Shown here: positions 50,975-60,159 of the stretch, piece by piece | Position numbering within the stretch: the first letter of the stretch is position 1 | How the letters are laid out: each line of letters begins with the position of its first letter | Assembly: GCA_905200645.1 (NCBI GenBank) | Contig: CAJKLD010000007.1 | Location: forward strand, 15,524 to 79,523 | Length of the DNA: 64,000 nt | Reading direction: 5' to 3' | Source: an uncultured Phascolarctobacterium sp. | Lineage (GTDB): Bacteria; Bacillota; Negativicutes; Acidaminococcales; Acidaminococcaceae | Made by a program: the position numbers and the translations under genes | The notes under the pieces: model-generated | Seen by the model: only the letters and a program-made list of their open reading frames with translations | Told to the model about the DNA's origin: nothing | Database searches by the model: none

Positions 50975-51511
50975 ATGGGTAGAAAAGAAGTACTTTATAC
51001 AGCCATTTATTCCTCAACCGATAACCAAGCAGACCTTACCGAGATTTTAGAGAAGTTTACAGGTGACAATTTTGATACATTTGATAAGCTAAGAGATCTT
51101 GAGGCTACTTATCCTGATTTTTATAAATGGTATTTTTTCAAGGTTCAGCTTGATATAAAGCATCATAGAAACGGTAGACGCTTAATATTTGCTATATCGG
51201 ACATTATTGATGGAGATAAGTTAATCAAAAGGTTAACTGGATTAGCAATCATTAAAGACACAGTAAGGGAGAAAAAAATTTGTACTTTTCGTGTTTTTCC
51301 AGAATATAGAGGTCAGGGAGTCGGAACGAAATTGCTACAAAAATGTTTTGATTTTCTTGGCACAAAAAAACCATTGATTAGTATATCTGAAAACTCTCTC
51401 GATGCCTTTTACAAGATAATACTTGATAATGAATGGACGCTGTGTGATATTCTTCATGATTATTATAAAAAAGGTGTTACAGAGTATGTATTTAATGGAT
51501 ATTTATGGTAA
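50975..51511 (+). CDS. GNAT-family N-acetyltransferase
   Basis: The 178-residue protein carries the acetyl-CoA-binding motif A, CTFRVFPEYRGQGVGTKLLQ (about residues 108-127), after a beta strand LTGLAIIKDT. The C-terminal SLDAFYKIILDNEWTL is also typical of GNAT enzymes. The acceptor is unknown. It lies third in the ASCH/unknown/GNAT set and ends about 70 bases before the next glycosyltransferase. The ribosome site is weak (GATAGG). Acetylation of a partner or of RNA-associated molecules cannot be told apart from sequence. Confidence 0.8.
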   Translation: MGRKEVLYTAIYSSTDNQADLTEILEKFTGDNFDTFDKLRDLEATYPDFYKWYFFKVQLDIKHHRNGRRLIFAISDIIDGDKLIKRLTGLAIIKDTVREKKICTFRVFPEYRGQGVGTKLLQKCFDFLGTKKPLISISENSLDAFYKIILDNEWTLCDILHDYYKKGVTEYVFNGYLW

Positions 51512-51583
51512 ATCTTTTAAAAAACGACAAAAATATTTTAAAATACAAAATTTTAGATAATAAACATAGGCGAGGAACAAGTA

Positions 51584-52804
51584 GTGAAAATCTTATATTT
51601 TTCTCAATTTTATAAACCTGAATCGATAGCTGCTTCGTTTAGAGCAACTGATAATGCTGAAAATTGGGTTAAAGACGGTAATAGTGTTACTGTTTTTACG
51701 GCATTTCCTAATTATCCAACTGGAAGAGTTTTCTATGGCTATAGAGTAAGACTTCTTGTAAAACAAACTATAGAAGGAGTAAAAGTACTTAGAAGTAAAC
51801 TTATTATAAAGCCAAATACAAGTATGCTTAATCGTCTGGAAAATGCATTAAGTTTTTTCTTGTTTGGGCTATACAACATTTGCTTTAATTGCAAGAAAAT
51901 AGGTAAAGAATATGATGTTGTGCTAGGATCATCTGGCACAATATTTGCAGCATTACTTGGATGGGCTTATTCTGCTATATATTCTAAACCTTTCGTATTT
52001 GAAATTAGAGATATAACATACAAGCAGATGATTGCTACAGGAAAAAAAGAGAGTAACATAACTGTAATAGGTATGAAATTTTTAGAGTTGTTCCTAGCTA
52101 AACGTGCTAAAAAAGTTGTCGTTGTAACAAATGGGTTCAAAAATATATTAATCAATGATGGTATTAAGGCTGATAAAATTCATGTCATTACAAATGGCGT
52201 TGACGTAAATATAGCTAAACAAAAGAATGAACCTAAATTAGTTTTAAGTTATTACGGTACATTAGGTATCTCTCAAAACATTGTAGATACTTTTGCCTAT
52301 TCAGATGTAATAAAAAGTAAGGTTATTAATTTTGAGTATCTAATAATTGGCGAAGGTGCACAAAAATCTCTTATAAGAGCAGAAATACAGAATAATCAAG
52401 AAAACTATATAAATCTCATGGATGGTATGAGTTCTGATGAATTAGAACAATACTATTGTCTCACAAAACTATCGGTAGTAACTATAAAAAAGAGTGATAG
52501 TTTTAAAGATACAATCCCATCAAAAATTTTTCAGATAATGGGTAGGGGTATAGCAGTTCTGTTTATCGGCCCTGAAGGTGAAGCTGCCGAAATTATACGT
52601 AAGTATAATGCTGGAATTGTGCTAACTGATACAGTAAAGAGTGACTTAGCTGTTCTAGAAGAATTTTTTTCCAAAGGCGATTGGAAAGCGGTATTAGAAC
52701 AGATGGGGAAGAATGGTGCCGAAGCAGTTGCAAAGTACTATTCAAGAAAAACATTAGCATATGAGTATTTAGATGTTCTTAAATCTGCTACAGAGAAAGA
52801 GTGA
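51584..52804 (+). CDS. GT4 glycosyltransferase, WbuB-like
   Basis: Adds a sugar from a nucleotide donor to the growing lipid-linked repeat unit. The 406-residue GT-B protein starts KILYFSQFYKPESIAASFR, as in WbuB-like GT4 enzymes. It has VFTAFPNYPTGRVF and VFEIRDITYKQMIATG, and the C-terminal half carries HVITNGVDVNI and SKIFQIMGRGIAVLFIGPEGEAAEI. The GTG start follows GAGGAA. Eight bases separate it from the heparinase-like gene. Confidence 0.88.
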   Translation: MKILYFSQFYKPESIAASFRATDNAENWVKDGNSVTVFTAFPNYPTGRVFYGYRVRLLVKQTIEGVKVLRSKLIIKPNTSMLNRLENALSFFLFGLYNICFNCKKIGKEYDVVLGSSGTIFAALLGWAYSAIYSKPFVFEIRDITYKQMIATGKKESNITVIGMKFLELFLAKRAKKVVVVTNGFKNILINDGIKADKIHVITNGVDVNIAKQKNEPKLVLSYYGTLGISQNIVDTFAYSDVIKSKVINFEYLIIGEGAQKSLIRAEIQNNQENYINLMDGMSSDELEQYYCLTKLSVVTIKKSDSFKDTIPSKIFQIMGRGIAVLFIGPEGEAAEIIRKYNAGIVLTDTVKSDLAVLEEFFSKGDWKAVLEQMGKNGAEAVAKYYSRKTLAYEYLDVLKSATEKE

Positions 52805-52811
52805 CACTTAG

Positions 52812-54581
52812 ATGAACAAGTTCCTCCTTACAATTAATACAGTCAAATATATGACCTGCAGACAATGGAAATATAGATTGTATTATATGGTAAGAAATAG
52901 ACACTTAAATAGGTATCCTAAACAGAGCGATAGTATAGATAGTTATAGACCAATATACTATCTATATAGTTGTATATATTCTAATCCAGAATCATTAAAT
53001 AAAGCTAATGATATCCTTCTAAATAAGTTTGAAACTATTAGTAAAATCAAGCTAGAGTATGATTCTGTTATTGACTGGGATGTAAAAAAAAATAATTACA
53101 GGTTAGTATGTTTTAAACTCAATTCATTTAAGTTTCTCTTATGGCTATCTGATGCTTATTCTATTACTAAAGAAGTAAAGTATATTGCTAAAGGATTTGA
53201 CCTTATTGATGATTGGATTAATCAGAATGAATCACTAATAAAAGGAGATAAATGGAATCCGTATGTGATAGCGGAAAGGATAATGCATTGGATAGGTTTC
53301 ATTTCAAAGTACTCCACCGAAAAAAGGGATGTTAGCAAGTATGTAAATTCCATATACTCACAAGCTCATGAACTTGAGCAGTCATTAGAGTATCAATTAG
53401 GAGCTAACCACTTATTAAGTGAAGCGAGAGCACTAATGTATGCTGGAGCTTTCTTAAAAATTAATGAGTTGTATAATCTTGGCAAAAAAGTATTATTTGA
53501 AGAAACAAAAGAGCAATTTCTTGATGACGGAGGCCATTACGAGCGTAGTGTTTCGTATCACGTAGAGTCTTTACAGCAGTGTTTTGAAGCAGCAGTTTTA
53601 ATGCATGATTTGGAAGACAAGGACTACTATAAGATGGTGGAAATTGTTTATAAGCCATTTGTATTCCTTAATTCTATGATTATGTGTGATGGCAACATAC
53701 CATTAGTAAATGATGCTGCTATAGATTATCCGTTTTTAGCTAAGGATTTTTTATCGGTATCACGCTATTTTGGTTGGAATACTTGTAAATCCATAGAAGG
53801 AGATTATAGTTCTAGGTGGTCGTATCCTAAAAATACGGTATTGCAAAATCTCGAAGAAAAATCAATGTTTTATAATACTGGTTTTTATATCTGTAATTTT
53901 ATAACAAACAATCACAGGGTTTCTATATTTTTCGATGTAGGGGATAACGGACCTGATTATAACTTAGGCCATACACATGCTGATGCATTAAGTATACTTG
54001 TCACAATAGATGATAAGCCATTGTTTGTTGACAGTGGTGTCTTTACTTATATGCCGGGCAAAGAAAGAGAGCAATGCAGAAGTACATTGGCTCATAACAC
54101 TGTTGAAATTAACAGTGTAAGTAATGCGGAGATATGGAGTGCGTTTAGAGTGGCAAGGAGAGGGTATACTAAAATTGTAAAATTTGAAGACAAAGGCGAC
54201 AGTATCCTTCTTGAAGCACAATATGATGGGTATTCTAAGGTCTTAGGACAAAAAATGGTCCATATAAGAAAACTAATCATAAATAAGAAAACTTGTCGTT
54301 TGACAGTGGATGATAGTTTTGATGCTAATAGTGAAAACTGTACAGGTATTATTCGCTACCATCTCAATCCTGAAAGACGAGTTACAGTCAATAATAGTAA
54401 CGAAGTACAGATCGATGTACTACATAAAATCAGTACTACTAATAAGCTATATCTAAACGATTGTCGTATTGCGGAACAGTTTGGAATTACTAAAGAGTCA
54501 AAAGTTATATGTTCCGAAATCAAAATAAAAAAATCAATTAATTACATAACTAATATTAAATTATTTGATCAGGAGGCATAA
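52812..54581 (+). CDS. Heparinase II/III-family protein
   Basis: Probable polysaccharide lyase or modifying enzyme associated with the locus. The 589-residue protein has an N-terminal alpha-toroid (about 40-340) with YQLGANHLLSEARALMYAG and DGGHYERSVSYHVESLQ. A C-terminal beta-sandwich, the heparinase II/III-like domain, shows GHTHADALSILVTIDDKPLF and STLAHNTVEIN. The His and Tyr/Arg residues there match the family's catalytic region. No signal peptide is visible, which is common for copies inside O-antigen or capsule clusters. Whether it degrades or edits the product is not known. Confidence 0.88.
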   Translation: MNKFLLTINTVKYMTCRQWKYRLYYMVRNRHLNRYPKQSDSIDSYRPIYYLYSCIYSNPESLNKANDILLNKFETISKIKLEYDSVIDWDVKKNNYRLVCFKLNSFKFLLWLSDAYSITKEVKYIAKGFDLIDDWINQNESLIKGDKWNPYVIAERIMHWIGFISKYSTEKRDVSKYVNSIYSQAHELEQSLEYQLGANHLLSEARALMYAGAFLKINELYNLGKKVLFEETKEQFLDDGGHYERSVSYHVESLQQCFEAAVLMHDLEDKDYYKMVEIVYKPFVFLNSMIMCDGNIPLVNDAAIDYPFLAKDFLSVSRYFGWNTCKSIEGDYSSRWSYPKNTVLQNLEEKSMFYNTGFYICNFITNNHRVSIFFDVGDNGPDYNLGHTHADALSILVTIDDKPLFVDSGVFTYMPGKEREQCRSTLAHNTVEINSVSNAEIWSAFRVARRGYTKIVKFEDKGDSILLEAQYDGYSKVLGQKMVHIRKLIINKKTCRLTVDDSFDANSENCTGIIRYHLNPERRVTVNNSNEVQIDVLHKISTTNKLYLNDCRIAEQFGITKESKVICSEIKIKKSINYITNIKLFDQEA

Positions 54582-54583
54582 AA

Positions 54584-55804
54584 ATGGTTAATGTTATAGG
54601 ACTAGGGTATATTGGATTACCTACAGCTTTGATGATGGCGGCGCACGGTGTAGAAGTGATTGGCACAGACTACAATAAGAAACTTGTTGATACATTAAAT
54701 GCCGGTCACACTACATTTAAAGAAAAAGGTCTTGATGAATTATTTGAAACGGCTGTTAAGTCAGGAGTTAAGTTTACTACTGAATATCAGGTTACAGATA
54801 CTTATATTGTATCTGTACCAACTCCTTACGATAAATTTAGTAAAAAGATAGATGCTTGCTATGTTGTAGCAGCAGTGAAAGATGTTATGAAAGTATGCCC
54901 TAAAGGTGCTACTGTTGTAATTGAATCTACAGTATCTCCAGGTACTATTGATAAATTCGTTAGACCTGTTATAGAAGAAAATGGTTTTAGGATTGGAGAA
55001 GATATTCATTTAGTTCACGCACCAGAAAGAATTATTCCTGGTAATATGGTATACGAATTGCTACACAATAATCGTACTATTGGCGCAGATGAAGTAGCGA
55101 TTGGTGAAAAGGTAAAAGACTATTATGCGTCTTTCTGTCAAGGGGAAATAGTAGTTACAGATATAAAAACCGCTGAAATGACGAAAGTAGTTGAAAATAC
55201 TTTTAGAGCTGTCAATATAGCTTTTGCTAACGAGTTAGCAAAAATTTGCAGACACGATGGAATGGATGTTTATGAAATTATCAAAATATGTAATATGCAT
55301 CCACGTGTCAACATTCTCCAACCTGGACCTGGCGTTGGTGGGCATTGTATCAGTGTCGATCCATGGTTTTTAGTTGGTGACTATCCTAGCCTTACTAAAA
55401 TAATTGGTGAATCAATGAAAATTAACGATAGTATGCCTGATTTTGTTCTTAATAGAATTTATGAAATTATGAAAGAGAATGGTATGACTGATATTACAAG
55501 AGTGGGTCTCTATGGTTTGACATATAAAGAAAATGTGGATGATATGCGCGAATCTCCTACATTACAACTACTAGAGAGTCAAGAACGACATTTGGCTACA
55601 GGACTTAAAGTATATGATCCATATATAGTTCAGAATGTAGTAAAAAATCAATATCATAGATTGGAAGATTTCTTAAACGAAGTCGACATGGTTGTAGTTA
55701 TGGTTAAACATAATGAGATAATCAATAATATGCAAAAATTAAAGAATAAAATAGTGCTAGATTGTCATAACGTTATTACAACGCCTAATGTTTACCATAT
55801 TTAA
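54584..55804 (+). CDS. wecC: UDP-N-acetyl-D-mannosamine dehydrogenase
   Basis: Oxidises UDP-ManNAc to UDP-ManNAcA with two NAD+. The 406-residue protein has an NAD-binding VIGLGYIGLPTALMMA, EVIGTDYN, VPTPYD, VIESTVSPGT and VHAPERIIPGN. The catalytic cysteine lies in GVGGHCISVDPWFL. Normal length. AGGAGG precedes the ATG three bases after the previous stop. With WecB downstream, the donor UDP-ManNAcA can be made from UDP-GlcNAc inside this locus. Confidence 0.93.
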   Translation: MVNVIGLGYIGLPTALMMAAHGVEVIGTDYNKKLVDTLNAGHTTFKEKGLDELFETAVKSGVKFTTEYQVTDTYIVSVPTPYDKFSKKIDACYVVAAVKDVMKVCPKGATVVIESTVSPGTIDKFVRPVIEENGFRIGEDIHLVHAPERIIPGNMVYELLHNNRTIGADEVAIGEKVKDYYASFCQGEIVVTDIKTAEMTKVVENTFRAVNIAFANELAKICRHDGMDVYEIIKICNMHPRVNILQPGPGVGGHCISVDPWFLVGDYPSLTKIIGESMKINDSMPDFVLNRIYEIMKENGMTDITRVGLYGLTYKENVDDMRESPTLQLLESQERHLATGLKVYDPYIVQNVVKNQYHRLEDFLNEVDMVVVMVKHNEIINNMQKLKNKIVLDCHNVITTPNVYHI

Positions 55805-55814
55805 GGAGTACTAG

Positions 55815-56801
55815 ATGAGTGAAAAAGTTTATAATAGAATAGAAGAGATAGATATTGCTAGAGGTATTGCAGCAGTACTGATGATATTAGGACATTCATT
55901 TATTTCATATCCAGTTGATATAAGTAAAATTGAGTGGTGCTATAGAATACAGTCGTTTATTTATGAATTTCATATGGAATTGTTTTTTCTAATAGCGGGT
56001 TTAGTATATCAAACGAAAGAATACCAGAAGTATATATCAAAAAAAATCCATAGAATATTAGTTCCTTATATAACATTTGGCATTATAGTAATGTTTTTAA
56101 AAGCATTTGGTGGGGGGGCAATTAATGGCATAGAACCTATAAATTATGGATTTATTAAATTTTTGTTATATGGCGGCAATTACTGGTTCTTATATGTATC
56201 TTTCTTGGTATATTTAATTTATCCCGTGATAGATAAACACTTAGATAGTATTTGCAAAATTGTTTTAATTATCATACTTCTATCTATTGTTAATTTTTTA
56301 CCCGATATAGCTATATTTAAGCTTACTGTTTTGATGTATCATTTGACATACTTTGTGCTTGGAAATATATTAAGTAGCAATCATATATTGAAAAAAATAA
56401 TAAAAAGTAAAAGTCTCATTATTGTGACTGTTTTATCCTGCTTATTCTTTGTGGTGTTAAAACCTCTTATTGAGACAAATTATTTTTTTCGATTTATAAA
56501 TGCTTGTATATTGTCTTTTGCTGTTCTATATGTTTCTTATGGTATTTCGATTACTAAATGTAAATATATAGATATAATCAAAGACTTTTTGATTGAATGT
56601 GGACAATATTCTTTGCAACTCTATATTTTCAATGGTTTTCTTATGACATTCATTAGGATAGTTATGTGTAAGATTTTTGGAATTACTAATGCAGTTTTGT
56701 TAGTATCTGGAATTCTGTTTTTTGATATTTTATTAACTTTTCTTATTATAAAATTTGTTATAATGCCTTATCCTATAATAAGAAAAATTTGCGGAGTGTA
56801 G
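55815..56801 (+). CDS. Acyltransferase 3-family membrane protein
   Basis: A multispanning membrane protein of the acyltransferase 3 family, close to fucose 4-O-acetylase-like proteins, likely to O-acetylate the polysaccharide. The 328-residue protein starts EEIDIARGIAAVLMILGHSF, with the family's Arg and His. It has FIYEFHMELFFLIAGLV and about ten hydrophobic segments. No extra SGNH domain is present. AAGGAGT precedes the ATG. Confidence 0.88.
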   Translation: MSEKVYNRIEEIDIARGIAAVLMILGHSFISYPVDISKIEWCYRIQSFIYEFHMELFFLIAGLVYQTKEYQKYISKKIHRILVPYITFGIIVMFLKAFGGGAINGIEPINYGFIKFLLYGGNYWFLYVSFLVYLIYPVIDKHLDSICKIVLIIILLSIVNFLPDIAIFKLTVLMYHLTYFVLGNILSSNHILKKIIKSKSLIIVTVLSCLFFVVLKPLIETNYFFRFINACILSFAVLYVSYGISITKCKYIDIIKDFLIECGQYSLQLYIFNGFLMTFIRIVMCKIFGITNAVLLVSGILFFDILLTFLIIKFVIMPYPIIRKICGV

Positions 56802-56822
56802 TATAAAAGAGGATTAATGACT

Positions 56823-57938
56823 ATGAAAAAAGTAATGATTGTTTTTGGCACAAGACCTGAAGCCATAAAAATGTGCCCGTTAGTTCTTGAGTTAAAAAAA
56901 AGAAAAAATATTGAAACAATTGTATGTGTTACTGGTCAACATAAAGAAATGCTTGAGCAAGTGCTTAAAATTTTTAATATAGTACCAGATTATGATCTTT
57001 CCATAATGAAATCCAATCAAACACTTTTTGATATTACTACGTCTATCTTGTCAAAGATACAAGTAGTTTTAGAATCCATAAAACCTGATATATGTTTAGT
57101 TCATGGAGATACTTCAACAGCTTTTGTAACTGCTTTGGCATGTTTTTATCTAAAAATACCAGTTGGTCATGTAGAGGCTGGATTAAGAACCCATAACATT
57201 TATAGTCCATTTCCTGAGGAATTTAACCGTCAGGCTGTAAGCTTAATTGCAAAATATCATTTTTCGCCTACTTCTATATCTAGAGATAATCTTATTAAGG
57301 AAGGCAAAGATGCAAATAGTATATTCGTTACAGGTAACACTGTTATAGATGCAATGAAATATACTGTTAGTAATGATTATAATCATCCAGAGCTTGAATG
57401 GATTGGTAAATCGAGAATGATTTTCATAACCGCCCATAGAAGAGAAAATATTGGTCAACCGATGCATAATATGTTTAGGGCTATTAGAAGAGTATTAAAC
57501 GAGCATCCTGATGTTAAAGCTGTATATCCTATACATATGAATCCTATAGTGAGAAAAGCAGCAATGGAAGAACTAGGAAATTGTAAACAAATACATATCA
57601 TAGAACCAATAGAAGTTTTTGATTGTCACAATTTTGAAGCTAGATGTTATCTTTGTTTAACCGATTCAGGAGGAATTCAAGAAGAATGTCCTTCTTACGG
57701 GAAACCTGTCTTAGTTATGAGAGACACAACGGAGCGTCCCGAAGGTGTTCAAGCAGGCACGTTAAAGCTAGTAGGAACAGATGAAAGCATTATTTATGAA
57801 TGGTTTACTAGATTATTAGACGATCAAGACGTTTATAAGAGCATTGCGCATTCTGTTAATCCCTACGGAGATGGAAATGCATGTGAGAGAATAGCAAATA
57901 TATTGGAGGGAAAACCATTTACTCCTTGGCAGTCTTAA
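56823..57938 (+). CDS. wecB: UDP-N-acetylglucosamine 2-epimerase (non-hydrolysing)
   Basis: Interconverts UDP-GlcNAc and UDP-ManNAc. The 371-residue protein carries IVFGTRPEAIKMCPL, VHGDTSTAFVTALACF, GHVEAGLRTHNIYSPFPEEF and ITAHRRENIGQPM. DSGGIQEECPSYGKPVLVMR and TERPEGVQAGT complete the set. An ATG at 56817 is only three bases after AGAGGA, so the ATG at 56823 is preferred. It supplies WecC. An acyltransferase gene lies between the two, an order unlike the usual adjacent wecB-wecC. Confidence 0.94.
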   Translation: MKKVMIVFGTRPEAIKMCPLVLELKKRKNIETIVCVTGQHKEMLEQVLKIFNIVPDYDLSIMKSNQTLFDITTSILSKIQVVLESIKPDICLVHGDTSTAFVTALACFYLKIPVGHVEAGLRTHNIYSPFPEEFNRQAVSLIAKYHFSPTSISRDNLIKEGKDANSIFVTGNTVIDAMKYTVSNDYNHPELEWIGKSRMIFITAHRRENIGQPMHNMFRAIRRVLNEHPDVKAVYPIHMNPIVRKAAMEELGNCKQIHIIEPIEVFDCHNFEARCYLCLTDSGGIQEECPSYGKPVLVMRDTTERPEGVQAGTLKLVGTDESIIYEWFTRLLDDQDVYKSIAHSVNPYGDGNACERIANILEGKPFTPWQS

Positions 57939-57984
57939 GATTTACTAATAATACTGCTAAGATGTAAATTTGGGATTGAGTGAA

Positions 57985-59103
57985 ATGAAGAGACTTTGTT
58001 TTTTAATATCACATAAACCTGACAATAGGTACATTAAAAGAATAAATATTTTAAAAGGGAAGTATGATTTAAGAGTTATTTTCTGGAATAAAAATGCATA
58101 TAATGTAAAACCTTCTATTGATGGAGCTATTATTAATGAAGTACAGATACCAGCGAATCAAACTAATCCATTAAAAAGAATTCCAGAGTTAATTAGATTT
58201 ATAAGAACTTCATATAATAGGTTGATAGAATGTAATCCAGATGCTATTTATGTAGGAAATTTAGATATGTTGTATATAGCATATAAATACAAACATAATA
58301 TCAATGTAAATGTTAAAATAATTTATGAAATTGCTGACCTCCATCGGCTGATTGTTGACAAACAATATGGAGCAAAGTTAGCTTTAAGCAAATTATTAAA
58401 ATGTATTGAAAAAAAATACTGCGAAAATATAGATTTATTAGTACTAACTTCTATGAAGTTTTACGATGTATACTATAAAAATTTTATTGATAAATCAAAA
58501 GTAGTCTTTATGCCTAATATGCCAGAAGAGAATACATTTAAAAAATACAAAAAAGTTTACCATAAAGATTTTACCGTAGGATTTATCGGATGGATAAGGT
58601 ATAAAAAACAACTTCATATGCTTATTGATGCTGCTAAAAAAGCTGGCGTAAAAGTTTTATTTGCTGGTGAAGATGGCGAAGGAGATAAATTTAAAAGAGA
58701 ATGCGAGAAATATAGCCATATTACGTATATAGGTCCTTTTGACTACGAAAAACAGATATGCCAAATGTATCAAATGGTTGATTGTATTTATGCAGTTTAT
58801 GACGCGGATATGGCTAATGTTCGTGTTGCCTTACCGAACAAACTATATGAAGCAATGATGTGTGAAGTTCCAATAATTGTAGCCAAAAACACCTATTTAT
58901 CAGAGTTAGTAACTAAAATGGGAATAGGAGCTATGGTAGATCATAAAGATAACACAGAATTAATTTCTGAATTAATAAAGGAATCTACAGATAAGAGATA
59001 TTACAATAATTATTGCAAAAATTGCAAGATAAACAAACAGTCAGTAAGTTTAAAGGTCTACAATACTTTTCTTTTAGATTCATTGGAAAAAATTATGGAG
59101 TGA
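57985..59103 (+). CDS. GT4-like glycosyltransferase
   Basis: A GT-B glycosyltransferase of about 372 residues. The N-terminal half shows KRLCFLISHKPDNRYIKRI and NPDAIYVGNLDMLYIAYKY. The C-terminal half has FTVGFIGWIRYKKQLHMLID, VLFAGEDGEGD and LPNKLYEAMMCEVPIIVAKN with the nucleotide-binding glutamate. The frame opens with TTG at 57970, but the ATG at 57985 directly starts the conserved part. The sugar is unknown. Confidence 0.85.
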   Translation: MKRLCFLISHKPDNRYIKRINILKGKYDLRVIFWNKNAYNVKPSIDGAIINEVQIPANQTNPLKRIPELIRFIRTSYNRLIECNPDAIYVGNLDMLYIAYKYKHNINVNVKIIYEIADLHRLIVDKQYGAKLALSKLLKCIEKKYCENIDLLVLTSMKFYDVYYKNFIDKSKVVFMPNMPEENTFKKYKKVYHKDFTVGFIGWIRYKKQLHMLIDAAKKAGVKVLFAGEDGEGDKFKRECEKYSHITYIGPFDYEKQICQMYQMVDCIYAVYDADMANVRVALPNKLYEAMMCEVPIIVAKNTYLSELVTKMGIGAMVDHKDNTELISELIKESTDKRYYNNYCKNCKINKQSVSLKVYNTFLLDSLEKIME

Positions 59104-59107
59104 TTTT

Positions 59108-60145
59108 ATGAATTATGCAATAATTACCGTAGATACGGAAGGTCATGATGGGAATAATCCAATTGACAAGTTAATATGGGGAGAACTTGGAAACGGAACA
59201 TTTGCAGGCATAGACTTGATAATGGATATTGCTGAAGAGCATAATACAAAAGTATTGTTTTTTGTAGATTTTGCGGAGGCATGGGACTATGGTAGAGAAA
59301 AAATTGCCAAAGTAGCAGAACATATTAGTTCTCGCGGACACGATGTTGGAATGCATATTCATCCTGATCATATGGCTGATAAGAATAGAATGTTTCTATG
59401 GGAGTATTCAAAAGAAGAACAAAGAAATATAATTACTAAGTGTACTAACTTATACTTAGAGATATTAAAAAGTAGACCTATAGCCTTTAGAGCAGGTAAG
59501 TATAGTGCTAACTATGATACGCTGGATATTATTAATGATTTAGGGTATAAATATGATTTTTCGTTGTTTATGGGCCAAAAATGGTGTGGAATTAAACCTG
59601 AATTTACAGCGGATAAACCTTGTAGATACAAAAATCTTATTGAAGTTCCTGTTACATCATTCTTGGCCTCTGACACGATTTGGTTAAAAAGATTTGATAA
59701 GCTAGATATGGAAATGGTATATAGCCAATTTAAATATATAACAAAAGAGTTATCTAAATATCATGGTTATATTATTTCATTGTTCTTACATAGTTTTTCT
59801 TTAATAAGATGGAGACATGATCCTAATAATCCTAAACTGTGGAAGAACAATATTATAAAATACAAAAAATGCTTGACATTAATAGATAATAACCCCAATA
59901 TAACCATATTAACTTTAAGTGAATTAGATCGACTAATTACTAATAATTCACTATTGATACATAATGAAGGCAACAAAAAACCTATTGTACGCATCAAGAA
60001 TTGGATAAGGGCGTATTATTATCTATTGTGTACATCTTTAAGGATAGCTGAACATAATCAAAAAGCAAGAATGTTTATTTTGTTAAACTTTAGCATTTTT
60101 GTTCTTCTTGCTCTTCTTGCTTTAAAGCAAAATATATTTACGTAA
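59108..60145 (+). CDS. NodB-type polysaccharide deacetylase family protein
   Basis: Probable deacetylase acting on a lipid-linked or nascent sugar chain. The 345-residue protein begins AIITVDTEGHDGNN, with the motif-1 Asp. It has RGHDVGMHIHPDHMADKNRM with the two metal-binding His, and RPIAFRAGKYSANYDTLDII. A C-terminal hydrophobic segment (about 320-342, FILLNFSIFVLLALLALK) anchors it to the membrane. Despite lacking an export signal at the N-terminus, the tail could hold it at the cytosolic face. ATTTTATG context; it starts four bases after the previous stop. Confidence 0.85.
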   Translation: MNYAIITVDTEGHDGNNPIDKLIWGELGNGTFAGIDLIMDIAEEHNTKVLFFVDFAEAWDYGREKIAKVAEHISSRGHDVGMHIHPDHMADKNRMFLWEYSKEEQRNIITKCTNLYLEILKSRPIAFRAGKYSANYDTLDIINDLGYKYDFSLFMGQKWCGIKPEFTADKPCRYKNLIEVPVTSFLASDTIWLKRFDKLDMEMVYSQFKYITKELSKYHGYIISLFLHSFSLIRWRHDPNNPKLWKNNIIKYKKCLTLIDNNPNITILTLSELDRLITNNSLLIHNEGNKKPIVRIKNWIRAYYYLLCTSLRIAEHNQKARMFILLNFSIFVLLALLALKQNIFT

Positions 60146-60159
60146 AGGAATATAAACCT

